In this document: positions 11,732-22,455 of the stretch, piece after piece | Position numbering within the stretch: position 1 is the first letter of the stretch | Layout: the number at the start of each line of letters is the position of its first letter | Assembly (NCBI GenBank): GCA_002189035.1 | Contig: NEEC01000020.1 | Location: 992,001 to 1,056,000, forward strand | Direction of reading: 5' to 3' | From: Utricularia gibba | Taxonomy: Eukaryota; Streptophyta; Magnoliopsida; Lamiales; Lentibulariaceae | DNA: 64,000 bases | The notes under the pieces: model-generated | Databases searched by the model: none | What the model was told of the DNA's origin: nothing | What the model saw: only the letters and a program-made list of their open reading frames with translations | Made by a program: the position numbers and the translations under genes

Positions 11732-11741
11732 CATTTATAAA
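11732..11741 (-). promoter_or_regulatory. TATA box of the Aux/IAA gene
   Basis: The minus strand reads TTTATAAATG about 70 bases upstream of the start codon, inside a GC-rich stretch. This is a good plant TATA box and predicts a transcription start near 11700-11710 with a short 5' leader. Confidence 0.65.
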
Positions 11742-12106
11742 GGACCTAACGGAGTTAGGTGACGGCGTTAAGCGCCCCACGCTCGCTGGCGTGCTAGCGA
11801 CTGTGAGAGCGTGTCCAGGGGATGGAGAGTCAGAAGTGGGGACACGGCTTTTGGACGGACACGTATCGCGGTCGGGGAAAGAAAGGGCAAGCTTTAGTCA
11901 GGATTCGCTGTGGAGGGGAACACCGGTGGGCACCACGCCAACTGCCGGTATTCATTGATCGTGGACCACGAGAATTGACGGCTCAGATGCGATGTTTTCA
12001 GCCGTCGGATGGGATGCGGGTTAAAACGACGACCATGCCCGCCGTTTCACTCCCAGTCCCTTCCGAGTTCGAATAGACGGAATAATTGAGGCACGGCACA
12101 GCACGG

Positions 12107-12112
12107 CACGTG
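12107..12112. promoter_or_regulatory. G-box CACGTG upstream of the Aux/IAA gene
   Basis: A palindromic CACGTG lies about 370 bases upstream of the TATA box. G-boxes are bound by bZIP and bHLH factors, including light- and growth-related ones. The role here is inferred from position only. Confidence 0.35.
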
Positions 12113-12249
12113 AGAAGGAGCCACGGGCCCCGGGTTGTCTGAAGATAGGTTTTGGCAAGAACGTGGGCTTTTATTGCGTGGGCCCAACCGGAAGCGTGGA
12201 GGGCCCGTCAATCGGCAACGCAACAATTCTCATCTTTCAGTACGGACTC

Positions 12250-13006
12250 ACTGTGCACAATTCTTTTGAACACCGAATTACTTTCTTACCCCTCCTGAGA
12301 CATTTTTTTTATTTTCATTCACTTTTGACCGAACACTAATAGTTCAATTAGACCCTTGAATTTGCGGATCGACATGAATTATTTTCTAATAAGGATATTT
12401 ATAAAGAAAAAAATTCAATTCTTTTATATTATATTTTTAAATTATAGTGTTATCTGTCTTATACTATTGAAATCGTATAGATTTTATATTATCAATTTAT
12501 AGTTAATTGGACAAAGTGGATGCCAACATTCTAAACACAAACTGGGGCATACTTAAATTACACTCGGTTCTCTTTTATTATAAAGTAGGGCTTATTCGAC
12601 GCACACCTTGTTCATCAATGGGTGCGAGCTGAGCTCATTTGATCACACACAACGCTACTTGCTGTGTTACACACAAGGTGTTGGGCTTATTGGATGTATG
12701 AACCCTTCTTGAGGTAAATTTCATTGGTATTAGTCTAGTATTTAAAGTATTTTTCGGACCGAAAAGATTCTATTGTGCTTGATCCATAAAAGCATCACAT
12801 TTTATTCTATTTGAATCATCTAGTGATAATTGTATTATGCTTCTAAAAAATGATATATTTTCAATCTACTTCCAAACTTTCTCATCAACATCTACGATGT
12901 TAGTTATCTCATTGAATCGATGTTTGACAAAGATAAAAAATACACAAGAAGTTAATAATTTTTTTCTATTTATCCACCTTATTTGATATGTGCATATGGG
13001 CATGGG
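12250..13006. other. AT-rich spacer
   Basis: I see no gene in this stretch. Near 12590-12690 the words GGGCTTATT and ACACAAGGTGT (or its complement) recur, a small imperfect repeat of unknown origin. Confidence 0.4.
12999..13006. repeat. Candidate hAT target duplication, left (GGCATGGG)
   Basis: The eight bases GGCATGGG lie just outside the TAGAG end and are repeated exactly at 24069-24076 just outside the CTCTA end. Confidence 0.5.
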
Positions 13007-13525
13007 TAGAGCAAGTTATGAGTCTGGGTCCACCTATCTGACCTGCGTGTTGACTTGTATCATGTTTTAGTCCATGGCTCATACCTGTCACTAAACAGGT
13101 ATGATACTAGTAGAGGTGGATGGGTATGGGTTTGACCCATCAACCCATATCCACCTATTTAATTTTTTTTAAAAAAATATAAACTATATAGATAAAATAT
13201 AAATATACATATTTATATGAAACCTAATTTTACCTTCTATGCTATCTACTCTTATAGTGCTCCCAAAGTCTTATTCTTTACATGCTTGATTCCAATCTTG
13301 TCATCATATGAGACGAGTTGGGCTATCGTTGTTTTCATTGGTGTTGAGTGCAGCAACACTTTGCTTGCCGATTCCATTCCTGCCATACTATCAATCCATT
13401 CTCTCTTTTTTGTTGTTCTAAGTTATAAAGTAGTGTTGTCGCTGCTTTTTTTAGTTTCTTAGAATATTTTGTTGTTCTTCTATGTGCTGCTTTTATTTTG
13501 TTAAGTGTTCAAGTTTTCTTTCAAA

Positions 13526-13837
13526 ATGAAAGAGTCTTCAAACCCTTCTTTTTCATGTGAAGCAACTAAAAATCCAATTTTTGATGTAGAATTGTAAGAT
13601 AAGTGTCAAACAGAAGTTCATGGATCTACGTTGAACCCAAAGAAACGCAAGTCTTCTAAATCTCTAGATTGGCATGATCATTTTGTTTTTCAAAAAAAAT
13701 TGGATAAAGTGAGGTGTAAATATTGTGCTATGGAATATAAACATGATAAATATAATTCAACCATCAAATTTTTAAGACACATAAAAACTAAGCATCCTAA
13801 TAAATTTTTTTTTGTAAACAATCTAAATTGAATGTTG
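13526..13837 (+). pseudogene. hAT transposase N-terminus with BED zinc finger
   Basis: From the ATG at 13526 the frame runs through one stop codon (TAA near 13593) into a BED-type zinc finger: an aromatic residue in LDWHDHF, then CKYC, then HIKTKH, giving a C2H2 set. The basic PKKRK just before it could be a nuclear signal. BED fingers sit at the N-terminus of many plant hAT transposases and bind the transposon ends. The frame stops at TGA just before the Tat insertion, and the rest of the transposase continues beyond 22985. Confidence 0.72.
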
Positions 13838-13845
13838 TTGGTAGT

Positions 13846-14368
13846 TGATGGGGTATATATTGGCCGAGGGTAATCGGCTTCTAAAAGGCTGCCAAAAGAG
13901 ACTCTGATAGGATAATGCCAGTTGACAGACCGATATGTGTCAGAAATATGACAACGATGGCCGTATGGCACAGTCTGAAAAAGTGGCCGAATTATGGCAG
14001 AACAGGCGACCGATATCTGAAAAGCAAGATCACATAGCAGGCGCAGAAAGCAACCGATATCTGCAGATGTCAGGACTTGGATGGATCGAGCTCTTCTATA
14101 AGTAGAAGTCATTGTGAAGAACGGGTTCAACCCCTAGCCTCCCAACCTATACTTTTCTCCATCACCTCCGTCTAGTAAAAACTTTCTTCGGTGAGCTCCG
14201 ACAGCTATGTAGTTTTTCCGTCTCATGGTGGTTTCCACGTAAAAAATCCCCGTCTATTTTCATTTCATCCGGTCAAACCGAACAGACTACAGGAAGAAAC
14301 GATACCTTCGATACCACCCATAACCCGAAAATCGACCCAGTCCAGTATACCGATTTTCACCTGTAACA
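13846..14368 (+). repeat. 5' LTR of the Tat element
   Basis: It begins TGATGGGGTATAT and ends CTGTAACA, with GTAGT on its left and a primer-binding site two bases to its right. It aligns along its full length with 22456-22979. Confidence 0.95.
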
Positions 14369-14370
14369 TT

Positions 14371-14390
14371 TTTGACGCCCACCGTGGGGC
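14371..14390 (+). other. Primer-binding site of the Tat element
   Basis: The sequence TTGACGCCCACCGTGGGGC lies just after the 5' LTR. It differs by one base from the TTGGCGCCCACCGTGGGGC found at this place in related plant Ty3 elements. I do not assign the priming tRNA. Confidence 0.75.
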
Positions 14391-14444
14391 AGATCTATCG
14401 CCCCACTTGAGAAACCAATAGGAGCCGCTCACTAGACATCGATC

Positions 14445-15480
14445 ATGGCGGAAAATAGCACCGCCATCAACACAGTCCCCGATGGAAGTGTAGGCGTACA
14501 AGACCACAGTCTTATGATTACCAACAGGGAACAACTGAAGGCCCTCCTAACGGAAATTCTCTTCGACTTTAGGACACCTTCGGGGTTGAATTCCAATGCT
14601 CAGGAAGGGATACCCAAAACCGCACCACGAGTAGAAAAACAACCCCTGATTCCAGAATACCCCTCGGACACGAAGACTGAATCCGAAACCGAGGAGGAGA
14701 TGCTGTGAACAAAGAGGCGCAACCAAGTCATCTATGAGCCAGGAATAGATAGGGAAAACATGACTGGCGAAATCTTGGAAAAAGGGAAGAAGAGCTAAAG
14801 AGAGAGCTAGACCAGATCCGCGAGAGGAGAAGACTTATCGGCAAACGGATGTTGTCAGGGAGAAGAGAGAATAGGGGCTTCAGGGACGTTTTCGATCAGA
14901 ACATATGCATTGGGAGAGGTGATGTTCTGGCCGATATTGATCTGAGCCTGAAGAGCGGAGTTGAAGGAGCAGTTGGAACCACAGCGCTGTAGTTTGACCC
15001 TTTCTCGGACGAATTAATCAGGGAAGAGCTCGAGAGGGGATTCAGAGTCCCGGACGGATTACCCACGTATGACGGAAAAGGGGACCCCATATCTCATGTA
15101 ACCGACTTCGATATGAGGATGTCCACGGTTCGACATTCGGAAGCCATGAAATGTAAGCTGTTCGCTTGCTCGCTCCAAAAGGGAGCAAAGACTTGGATTA
15201 AACAATTAGAACCATGCAGTGTGGCATCCTATCAGGAGTTGGTGTTGCTACCCGATATGCTGTCAACATCGAAGCTCCACCTTCAAAGGCGGCATTGTAC
15301 TCTATTCGGTATGACCACCGAAAAGAGAGCTTGAGAAGATTAATCGACCGATTTAAACGCCTGGCGCAAGATGTCCAGCTGGATTTGAAGGAGAGGGTGG
15401 AGATAATGAAGCGGGACCTAGGAACGTCGAAGCTGGAGCAGAGTCTATCTAACTATTGGGAAAATATTGGGAAAATATTC
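14445..15480 (+). pseudogene. Tat gag, broken and shortened
   Basis: The frame opens at the ATG at 14445 and stops at 14706. Further pieces in other frames include DPFSDELIREELERGFRVP and LPTYDGKGDPISHVTDFDMR at about 14998-15110. Then comes KLFACSLQKGAKTWIKQLEP at about 15150-15210, the core gag segment. The gag then joins protease sequence near 15520 with no zinc knuckle or linker visible, so the C-terminal part of gag is probably deleted. Near 15455 the words TATTGGGAAAATA occur three times (also at 15530), perhaps at the deletion scar. Confidence 0.75.
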
Positions 15481-15521
15481 GTCCCGTGCGCATGGAGTTA
15501 TACGCATTCGATTAGCGGGCC

Positions 15522-16655
15522 GTGCAAACTATTGGGAAAATAACCCTACCCGTAACATTCGGAGCGGTAGGGCAGAGCCGAACCGAGAGGTTGGAATTCT
15601 TGATCTTGGATTCGGAGGTCTCATACAACATCATCCTCAGGCGACCCGGCATCAACCAATTCGGTATGTTACCCTCCACTGTGCATCTGAAAATTAAATT
15701 TCCAACATCGAGGGGCATCTGCACGATGGATATCGACCAACCAGCCACCCGGTCCTATTATGTATCTTCTTGCCGGGACCCCTACGCGAAAAAGCCGAGA
15801 GTGATGATGGTGGAACAGGAACCTTGGGAACTTCCCAGACAAGCAATGGAACCGATGGGGTACAAGCCGGTGCAACTAGTATCAGGAGATGCGCAGAAGG
15901 CACCCCGCATTGGCGTCAATCTAGACACCGGATCCTAGAAGAGGTTAGCTGAACTTTTGATGAAGAACGCCGATATTTTTGCCTGGACTGCTGCAGATTT
16001 TGTAGGCATTGATCGATCCGTCGCTGAGCATCACATTGATACCTACTCGGGGGCAAAACCGATTCAGCAAAAGCAATGGCATTTCTCCGAGGAAAAGTGC
16101 CGAATTATCAAAGAAAAAACAAGGGAGCTTCTGGAAGCTGGTTACGTGAAGGAGATCTAGTACTCTGAGTGGGTAGCCAACCCAGTCGTCATCCCGAAGC
16201 CCGGGGGAAAAAGGAGAATGTGCGTCGACTTCATCGACCTCAACGCCTGCTGTAAAAGGGATCCTTACCCCTTGCCAAAGATTGATAAACTAGTGGACGC
16301 TATTGCCGGATCCCGATTCTTGAGCACCATGGATGCCTATTCGGGGTATCATCAAATCTTCGTTGCCGAGAAGAACCAACCAAAAACCACCTTCTACGCC
16401 AAGGATGGAGTTTACTGCTACGTGGCGATGCCCTTCGGTTTGAAGAATGCTGGGGCAACTTATCAGAGGTTGGTGAATAAGATATTCTCTTATGAAATCA
16501 GTACCTCGATGGAGGTGTATGTGGACGATATGATCGTGAAATCTATGAATGAAGAAGACCATTTAGCATATTTGGACTCTTGTTTCTCTCTATGTCGGTC
16601 GTACAAGTTAAAGCTCAACCCGTTGAAATGTTGCTTCGGAGAGAGAAATCGAAGT
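15522..16655 (+). pseudogene. Tat protease and reverse transcriptase
   Basis: The frame from 15522 starts inside the protease, with FLILDSEVSYNIILRRPGI near residue 25. In place of the usual D-S/T-G it has ILDSEVSYNIILRRP, so the active-site glycine may be lost. After a TAG at 15936 the RT begins, with NADIFAWTAADFVGID, then YVKEI, a further TAG near 16158, then VANPVVIPKPGGKRRMCVDF, STMDAYSGYHQI, MPFGLKNAGATYQR and the catalytic YVDDM at about 16519. The frame ends at 16655 because of a frameshift in the thumb region. The domains are well preserved between the stops. Confidence 0.85.
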
Positions 16656-16679
16656 TGACCCCGAGAAGATTAAGGCAAT

Positions 16680-17692
16680 ATGCGAAATGCAACCCCAAGG
16701 ACAGTTAAGGAGTACCAGAGTCTCACGGGTAAACTGGCCACCCTCGGCCGCTTCATATCTCGGTCGGCTGACAAGTCGGCATCTTTCTTCAAGGCCTTGC
16801 GAAAGGGAAATGCTTTAGAATGGAACGAAGACTGTCAGATAGCCTTTGAGAAGCTCAAAAAATATCTCTCATCGCCCCCGCTTCTAGTGGCCCCGATGGA
16901 AGGGGAGCCCCTAGGACTTTATCTATCAATATCAACCATCTCGGGGATAAACACTTGCCGGTGTATTATGTGAGCAAAGCCTTACTGTCGACCAAAACTC
17001 GATACACAGTAACAGAGAAGTTCATTCTGGCTCTGAAAATGGCAGCCACCAAGGTGTGATCATATTTCCAGGATCGGCACATTGTGGTGTTCACTAATCA
17101 GTCTCTAAAGAACATTCTGTCTCGACCTGAGATTTCCGGAAGGGTCGCCAAATGGGCAGTTGAACTGAGTACTATGGATATTGAGTTTAAATCGAGAACA
17201 TCAATCAAGGCCCAGCCTCTCGCCGATTTTGTAGTCGAAATGACCAGGCCTATTGACCGTTTCGTGGAAACCAATGACCGATGGGCCATCTATGTTGACG
17301 GCTCAACATACAACGGAGCCGGAGGAGGAATAGACATCCGAACCTAGGATGGATGAAAATTCTTGTTCCTCGCCTCCAACAATGTGGCCGAATATGAAGC
17401 CCTAATTTAAGGGATGAAAATTGCCAAGGAGCTTGGAGTCGCGAAACTCGACGCTTACACCGATTCACAACTTGTGCAAGGACAGTTTTCAGGTGAATAT
17501 GAAACCCATGACCTGCTCATGGCTTTGTACTGCGTCAAGGTGAAGGAATTGGCAAAGACCTTCAAAGAGTTCACGTTGTCCCATGTTGCTCGTGAGGAAA
17601 ACAGGTCCGCGGATAGCCTCACTAGATTGGCCGCAGGATTCCCCGAATTAAAAGATGGGAGTGTGACGATCCGGTTGTGGGACCTTCAGTAA
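16680..17692 (+). pseudogene. Tat RNase H plus second, archaeal-type RNase H
   Basis: The first part (16680-17250) has the RT connection and normal RNase H region: LTGKLATLGRFISRSADKS, LEWNEDCQIAFEKLKKYL, YYVSKALLSTKTRY. From about 17270 a second RNase H begins, with DRWAIYVDGSTYNGAGGG, then NVAEYEALI, YTDSQLVQGQFSGEYE and REENRSADSLTRLA. These contain the four acidic catalytic residues D, E, D and D in order. A second RNase H is diagnostic of the Tat lineage. Stops at 17058 (TGA), 17345 (TAG), 17354 (TGA) and 17408 (TAA) break it. Confidence 0.86.
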
Positions 17693-18993
17693 CCTTGCAG
17701 GCAGTAAACCATATTACTCAGCAACCGGGGAACAATATCTCTCCGCAATTGAACCTTCTCGAGGATTGGACATTGCCCTATATCTGGTACCTACAAAGAG
17801 GAGAAACACCACCCGAAAAATCGGAAGCCCGACGGTTGGAGACTTGGGCAAAGAGATATACACTGGTGAACGGGACTCTTTATCAAAGATCCCTTGATGG
17901 ACCCCTATTGAGGTGTATCGGGAAAGAGCACTCTCAAGCGCTTATAGCCGATTTGCATGAAGGAGAATGTGGCAACTACGTCGGGATACGATCCTTATGT
18001 AGTAAAGCTTTGCGAAGCGGGTATTATTGGCCAACTATGAAGTGGGATATTAGCGAAATGGTGAAGAAGTGCAAAGTATGCCAATATCACGCAAATGTAC
18101 CAAGGAAATCGATGAACAACCTGACCCCTCTCCCACTCTCGTGCCCTTTTGATCGCTGGGGAGTGGATATTATGGGGCTGTTCTCCCAAACCTCGGGCCA
18201 AAGGAGGTTTGTCATCATGGGAGTCGAATATTTCTCCAAATGGGTCGAGGTTGAAGTAGTGGCAAAAATATCTAAAGAGGCAGTTATGCAATTTCTATGG
18301 AAAAATGTCTTCATCCGATTCGGGAAACCTCTGGAACTAGTGACCGATAATAGAACCCAGTTCGCTGGTGGAAGAATGGATGCATTCCTAAATAAATATT
18401 CGGTCAAGCATAACTTCACTTCGGTCTATCATCCTCAGAGCAATGGACTCACGGAGGTAACAAATCGAACGCTCAGACAAGGAATGAAAACCAAACTTGA
18501 AAATTTCGGGGGGTCATGGGCAGACCGGTTGGATGAAGTGCTGTGGTCATATCGTACCATGCCCCGAACTACTAAGGAAGAATCTCCCTTCTTATTGGTT
18601 TATGGTTCAGAAGCCGTATGCCCGATAGAACTAACCCTGAAGAGCAACCAGGTAGAGCACTATAATGAAGAGGAAAATGTTGATTTGCGAAAATTGGAGT
18701 TGGAGCTGTTGGAAGAAAAACGACAAAGCATCTATAGCCGACTAGGGGCTTATCAGAGAAGAACGGAGAAGAGTTACAACAAGTCGGTATCCCCAAGGGA
18801 ATTCTTCGAGGGAGATTTGGTGCTCCGAAGCATTCAATCACAGAGACATGTGGGGAAATTAGACCGCAACTGGGAGGGCCCTTATCGGATTTCAAGGGTG
18901 ATCGGAAAAGGAGCTTATCGACTAGAACGGTTAGATGGCGTGGAATTCTTAAGGTCATGGAATGCGCCCCACCTAAGGAAATTCTACGCCTAA
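17677..18993 (+). CDS. Tat integrase, uninterrupted ORF
   Basis: This 438-codon frame overlaps the end of the RNase H frame. It carries a complete Ty3/gypsy integrase. The HHCC zinc domain lies near residues 88-137 (LHEGECGNYVGIRSL ... CKVCQYH), although the second His of the usual HSG motif is replaced here by Y. The core has DRWGVDIMG, LVTDNRTQF and a Glu in NGLTEVTNRT, so the D,D,E triad is present. The C-terminal GPYRISRVIGKGAYRLE segment follows. Integrase would insert the element cDNA into DNA. It is translated in nature as part of a pol polyprotein, so the start at 17677 is only the frame edge. It is the one pol domain of this element still free of stops. Confidence 0.9.
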   Translation: MGPSVTLQAVNHITQQPGNNISPQLNLLEDWTLPYIWYLQRGETPPEKSEARRLETWAKRYTLVNGTLYQRSLDGPLLRCIGKEHSQALIADLHEGECGNYVGIRSLCSKALRSGYYWPTMKWDISEMVKKCKVCQYHANVPRKSMNNLTPLPLSCPFDRWGVDIMGLFSQTSGQRRFVIMGVEYFSKWVEVEVVAKISKEAVMQFLWKNVFIRFGKPLELVTDNRTQFAGGRMDAFLNKYSVKHNFTSVYHPQSNGLTEVTNRTLRQGMKTKLENFGGSWADRLDEVLWSYRTMPRTTKEESPFLLVYGSEAVCPIELTLKSNQVEHYNEEENVDLRKLELELLEEKRQSIYSRLGAYQRRTEKSYNKSVSPREFFEGDLVLRSIQSQRHVGKLDRNWEGPYRISRVIGKGAYRLERLDGVEFLRSWNAPHLRKFYA

Positions 18994-19102
18994 CTAGCTC
19001 AATATCAATCTCTATCATAGGTTTACCCAGGATTTGATATTTTCTTTGTCAAAACATTCAAGTGGCCATAAATTCCTCCAAAGTGGAGGTGAGCGAACAA
19101 GA

Positions 19103-19270
19103 CCATAAGCCCTGGCCAAGTCGCGTAAGACCGGGCAGATCCTCAAAATCTAAACCATAAGCCCTGGCCAAGTCATGTAAGCCCAGGTAGACTCCTGAAG
19201 CTTGTGCCCCCTGACGGGTTTCGCAAATCATAAGCCTAGGCAGATCTCCTAAGTCTGCACCCCCTGCTAG
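19103..19270 (+). repeat. Degenerate tandem repeat in the Tat 3' region
   Basis: The words CATAAGCCCTGGCCAAGTC occur at 19104 and again at 19156, a spacing of 52 bases. A weaker third copy starts near 19228 (CATAAGCCTAGGCAGATC). Short tandem repeats between pol and the 3' LTR are common in Tat elements. Their role is unknown. Confidence 0.6.
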
Positions 19271-19749
19271 ATACAGCAAATCAACTCGAGGTTTCCCCTG
19301 ATATATATATGTGGCCTCCTAAACCCAGGCGCCAGTGATAAGGGTAAGCCCTGGTACAATTCGAGCATCGGTTTCCTTAAACCACACGCGTAAGCCCCGA
19401 AAAGCCCTTAAGTACTCACCTTATTGCCGAGATCTCGAGACGGGAAGAGCACCCAAAGTGAATCCACCCAGGTTCAAAAAAATGGAGTTTTGGCCAGAAG
19501 AGGGCCCATTCGGATTGGGGAGGTCGCTCAACCCGTGAGGGGTTTCGATCTACTTCCCTAGCAGCAGTTCAGCTCGCATAAGGAAAGAAAGGAAAGACTA
19601 AGGCGAATAGAAATCAAAAAGCCCAACCAAAGGGTTGGAAACAAAAGCAGTATGTGAAGGTTGAGTAAACTAAGGAACGAGTCCCACATCGGGATTTCTA
19701 ACATACAAAAAACCCCAAATCGGGGATAGAAATATCAGTCCGGAAAAAA

Positions 19750-21964
19750 TTAGAGTTTAGGAGGAGGAAGGGGATTATCGGGCGGACCCATGGAAGGACC
19801 GACATGTCCCTCCATCCTTGCTCTCAGCTTGGCATCATTCTCTCGCCCTATCCTCGCCCGAATCAGCGCAATCAGCCTCCGATCAGCTTCAAACCCGAAC
19901 TCTAGGGCTTGATATACGTCAGCGATGATGTCCAACATATTCTCATCCTTCCTTAGTGGGTCGATCCCTGCGAAACGTGGATCAGTGATGGATAGCCCAA
20001 ACTCCCGGCTGAACTGACGCCTTTGCCAATACAAGAGAAGGCCGATTAAATCCTCGACGTAAATATCTTATTACTCGGAAAAGCAGGCCGAGTTCACGAA
20101 ATCTTCCAAAAGTCTCCCACGAGATGCCTCCTGGTTGAACAGCTCCGCCTCCAGGGCCGAAACGCGATCCTTCGCTTGTTTCAACTCTGCCTCCGCCTCC
20201 TCGAGTTGCACTTTGAAACTCTCCTTCTCGGAGTTGGCATCATCAATTGCCTTCCCCATTTCACCAACAAGGTTCTGCAACTCCTCTTCTCGGCGGGTAT
20301 GCTTCCTGAGCATACTTCTCAATTCGCTCCCTTCCTCCCCCATTAACTTTATCTTGGCATCCTGAGCCGCAATTTGAGCATGAAGCCGAGAGACTTCCTC
20401 CGAATGGGACCTCATTTCCTTGGCCATCCCCCATCCGAAGGTCAAAGCCTAGGATAAATTCGGCAAGTGAGGAACCGGATATACATGATTCCAAAAAAGA
20501 GAGAGAATACCTGCCAAATCCCCTTAAGTATAATTTCCGGCTGAACTCCCGAAAGATTGGGGTAGCCTCTTCTAAGGCTCTTCGTAGCTCCAAGGGGACC
20601 GAAGAGGGGGAAGAGTGGGATCCTCCCTTACCTGAATTGGAGGAGTGGAAATCCCCCCAGCCAAAATAAGTCCAGTGCCGAGAACGGGATCTTCATTGGG
20701 TATCGGAGAAGGGGGAGCCTTTCTTTTCCTTTTCCCGACGGGGAGGAGTCGATTCCCATGTCCCGGAAACCTCAACCACTTGATCCTTCGGGAGGTGACC
20801 GGCAGCATTTGAGTGAGCTGAGGGTGAATCGGCCTAGGAGAAAAGTTAAAAGGTTAAAATCAGAGACTCTTAGCAATGGGCCACCGTTAGTCAGACAAAC
20901 CTGCGCAGATGGAGCCGCATCCGATTCCTCCATTCGGCGCATCTCAACAGAGAAGCGCATCATCATCGAATCCTCCAAAGCGTTTTGTCGAGCCATCTTT
21001 TCAACTGCATATCAAAGCCGAAAAAATGGTGAAACACGATAAAGAAATTACAAGATAGGGGAGCGGAACCTGGCTACCTCTTTGCTTTTTAGAAGGTCTT
21101 TGCGCAAAAACCTGAACCCTTTTTAATTTATTTTGGGTTAAAGGCCAGGTAGAGGACTCGGTAGCCGGATCAGAGGGAAGAGGGTATAACTGATTAGAGG
21201 TGGGGAGGGCAGCCGAGTCAGAAGGAATATTACGTGGAGATTGCAAAAGAAGCTGATACTCCAAATCAGAACCCGGAGGAATAAGAAAATTGGGCCACTA
21301 CCCATACCGATTACGACCAAGGATCCTGCATGCCGATAAGGATTCTTGTGAAAGCATCAGGGCTCGAGACTCGAATCTAACAGAGCACTCACCCAGTCTC
21401 CGATATACCTCCCTACGAGATTTGTTAGAGGGACGGAAGTGTCTGAAAAGCTTTACTTTGAAAGGCGTGGGGGGGCTTAATCGGAAAATTCCACCTAGCC
21501 CCAGATTGGGGAGCGACCCAAATGAAGGAAAACCACCACTTATGGTGGGTATCGGGGTGATCTTCAAATCGGAGAAATTGGAAATGAGAAAAACTATGCA
21601 TGGGGCGCTTGGCCTTACGAACGGCAATTTTGAAAAGTTGGAAGAAATCCACCAGAGTCATATTTGGGTCCAAACCTGCCGAGTAGAAGAGGAAGGTGGT
21701 GAAACAGAATATTGAGTTGGGGGAAAGGCAGAAAAGGGGAATGGAGAACATGTTCAAGAATTGGACGATAAGGGGATGGAGAGGAAAGCGGAGACCACTC
21801 TCCAGGTAAGCTATAGGGATCCGAAGGCTGAATCGGGGTAGGGGTCGTTCCCCCATCCCCCACGGTATCTGACTATCCCTAGCTTGACTGGCGACATACT
21901 CATCGGGGATCGAATATTTGGTCCGAATAGCGAGAATGTTCAATTCACTAGATTTTCTATCCAT
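19750..21964 (-). pseudogene. Spliced antisense gene of the Tat element
   Basis: Read on the minus strand, five blocks join through four small GT-AG introns: 21964-21078, 21004-20901, 20833-20632, 20571-20511 and 20448-19750, with introns of 60-74 bases. Block 1 opens MDRKSSELNIL and has the segment ESGLRFPLHPLIVQFLNMF, recalled from the 'putative gypsy-type transposon' (Transposase_28) family. The later blocks hold a basic KRKRK-like stretch, then a long coiled coil (SRLHAQIAAQDAKIKLMGEE and following, about 100 residues). The tail runs through FGLSITDPRFAGIDPL to PLPPPKL. It is disrupted by a frameshift between 21630 and 21425, a frame break near 20700 and two consecutive TAA codons at 20071-20076. 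Antisense genes are known in Tat elements; their role is unknown. Confidence 0.72.
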
Positions 21965-22455
21965 CGTAGTTGAGAGAATAAGGGAGCGGAAAAACTAGGA
22001 ACGAGCGGAAAGAACCCTACGATAAAGAGACCCAAAAAAGGGGGAACCCGAGCCCCCAAAACTAAACGGAAAAGATGAAGGGTAGACTGGTACCTTTGAA
22101 GACCTCGATCTCCGATGGGATTTGCAGCGGCGAATGCGGCGGATGAGCACGACGGAGTTCGGGGAGCACTGAAATCATGCGAGCAAGCCAAGAAGGCAAA
22201 GGGGAAAAAATGATGGGGAGAGCATCTATTAATAGGGGAGATATTTGGGAGACGAAACGGCGCGTCGTTTGGGATGCCAAGAATGAGCAGGAAAAAACGT
22301 GGCACGCCCAAGAGGTGACGCGTGGCGAAGAAATTGGTCTGAACTGGCCTGAGACTCACCCATGAAAAGCGGCATGCCAGAAATCGGTGTAGTAGTAATT
22401 CTAATTCCCCGGTTTGCCCTAAAAAGGCCAATATTGGCAAATCAGAGGGGCTGAA

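Noticed and set aside
11575-11958. A 127-codon plus-strand frame antisense to the Aux/IAA first exon and promoter
   Set aside because: The opposite strand holds a well-supported exon and TATA box, and this frame has no recognisable motif.
21298-21627. A separate 109-codon minus-strand frame in the Tat element
   Set aside because: It is the frame-shifted continuation of the antisense gene's first block, not an independent gene.
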